From the NCBI RefSeq assembly GCF_900111865.1, contig NZ_FOJS01000005.1:1-64000 (forward strand): 64,000 nt of DNA. The letters are read 5' to 3'. Both the position numbers and the translations under genes were made by a program. The notes under the pieces were generated by a model. It did not search any database and was not told the DNA's origin. It saw only the letters and a list, made by a program, of their open reading frames with translations. Below, piece after piece: positions 63,164-64,000 of this stretch (positions within the stretch are counted from its first letter, which is position 1; every line of letters begins with the position of its first letter). This stretch comes from Parageobacillus thermantarcticus. Lineage in GTDB: Bacteria > Bacillota > Bacilli > Bacillales > Anoxybacillaceae.

Positions 63164-64000
63164 TTATAACTGTGGACGGATGACAAGCCGGCCGTTTTCG
63201 ACATCGACGATGACGGTGCTGTAATCTTTCACCCGCCCGGCGATCAACTCTTTGGCGAGCGGCGTTTCAATTTGTTTTTGCATAAACCGTCTTAACGGAC
63301 GCGCCCCATAAACCGGATCAAATCCAGATTCGGCGATATATTGTTTCGCTTTTTCTGTTAAGGAAAGCGAAATATGACGGTCGCTGAGCCGTTGGGCTAA
63401 TTCACGCGCGAATTTTGCCACGATTCCTTTTATTTCGTTCATCGTCAGCGGCTTGAATAAAACGATGTCATCGATTCGGTTTAAAAATTCTGGACGGAAA
63501 TGTGCACGCAATTGTTGCAATACTTGTTCGCGCGTTTCTTCCTTAATCTTACCGTCTTCTGTCACTCCTTCCAACAGCAAATGCGACCCGATATTGGATG
63601 TCATGATCACCACCGTATTTTTAAAATCAACCGTGCGCCCTTGCGAGTCGGTAATGCGCCCGTCATCCAACAGCTGCAATAAAATGTTGAACACTTCTGG
63701 GTGCGCCTTTTCAATTTCATCGAACAAAATGACGGAATATGGCTTGCGCCGCACCGCTTCCGTTAACTGGCCTCCTTCTTCGTAGCCGACATAGCCCGGA
63801 GGCGCGCCAATTAAGCGGGAAACGGCATGTTTTTCCATATATTCGGACATATCGATGCGAATCATTTGCTCTTCGCTGTCAAATAGCGCGTGCGCGAGCG
63901 TTTTTGCCAATTCCGTCTTCCCTACTCCAGTCGGTCCTAAAAAGATAAAGGAACCAATCGGGCGATTAGGGTCTTTAATGCCGGCGCGCGCCCGCAGTAC
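63164..64000 (-). CDS. clpB: ATP-dependent chaperone ClpB, C-terminal 278 aa (cut by window edge)
   Basis: Second AAA+ domain: [18 protein letters not shown] (Walker A), [13 protein letters not shown] (pore loop), [11 protein letters not shown] (Walker B), M-T-S-N-I-G-S and G-A-R-P-L-R-R (sensor 2). It lacks the ClpP-binding loop of ClpC/ClpE in the visible part. Rescues aggregated proteins with DnaK. B. subtilis has no clpB, so this differs from the B. subtilis region. Confidence 0.92.
   Translation of the reverse strand, partial: VLRARAGIKDPNRPIGSFIFLGPTGVGKTELAKTLAHALFDSEEQMIRIDMSEYMEKHAVSRLIGAPPGYVGYEEGGQLTEAVRRKPYSVILFDEIEKAHPEVFNILLQLLDDGRITDSQGRTVDFKNTVVIMTSNIGSHLLLEGVTEDGKIKEETREQVLQQLRAHFRPEFLNRIDDIVLFKPLTMNEIKGIVAKFARELAQRLSDRHISLSLTEKAKQYIAESGFDPVYGARPLRRFMQKQIETPLAKELIAGRVKDYSTVIVDVENGRLVIRPQL

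Overview
The window comes from a spore-forming Bacillaceae chromosome, most likely a thermophile of the Geobacillus/Parageobacillus group. From about 17.7 kb to the right edge the gene order follows the Bacillus subtilis yja-yjb-yjc region (metC-metI, yjcHGF, spoVIF, cotO, fabI, prpE to spxH, pepF, coiA, mecA, spxA, opp, trpS, fabF-fabH). It adds a clpB gene and a DUF1657/2Duf-type spoVA operon. Genus assignment is inference from gene content.

Positions 1-17.2 kb are an AT-rich accessory region built by mobile DNA. It starts with the end of an IS256-type element. A minus-strand cassette (0.7-4.3 kb) follows: MFS exporter, arginase-fold enzyme, 43-aa peptide, 83-aa protein. An IS3-type element has cut its arginase-like gene. 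Divergent from it (4.6-11.0 kb) is a compact RiPP (ribosomally made, modified peptide) operon. It has a 48-aa precursor with four Cys spaced exactly four residues apart, two different radical SAM/SPASM proteins, an ABC ATPase/permease pair, an ABC exporter and a 52-aa membrane protein, and it ends at a strong terminator. I take this as a sactipeptide-like (thioether) bacteriocin locus and the most novel content here. Next come a decayed tyrosine integrase and a 46-bp copy of the 3' part of tRNA-Val. The same 46 bp recurs in the intact tRNA-Val(GAC) at 17.2 kb, which bounds a 4.4-kb integrated element. That element holds its own integrase, an orphan ABC-2 permease, and an IS110/IS1111-type element with a long structured 3' non-coding end (candidate bridge/seeker RNA).

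The core region reads as follows. metI-metC lie under an S-box (SAM) riboswitch. A spore section (22.6-29.6 kb) holds spoVIF, yjcZ, the spoVAC-AD-AEb operon with two DUF1657 genes and a DUF421+DUF1657 (2Duf) gene, yjcA, cotO and several small unknown proteins. fabI and fabH-fabF, 28 kb apart, both carry FapR-type operators. A stress and proteolysis section (32-46 kb) holds PrpE, NAD kinase, a small (p)ppGpp synthetase, truncated haemoglobin, SpxH, PepF, CoiA, cardiolipin synthase, MecA, TerC and Spx; SpxH and MecA are both adaptors for Clp proteases and Spx is the SpxH client. The oppABCDF peptide importer is split by a hairpin after oppA, and trpS follows a T-box leader.

The right end holds a TetR-controlled MMPL transporter with two visible operators, then the C-terminal part of ClpB running off the window. 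Coordinates of genes read directly from codons are exact; ends of mobile elements are approximate.
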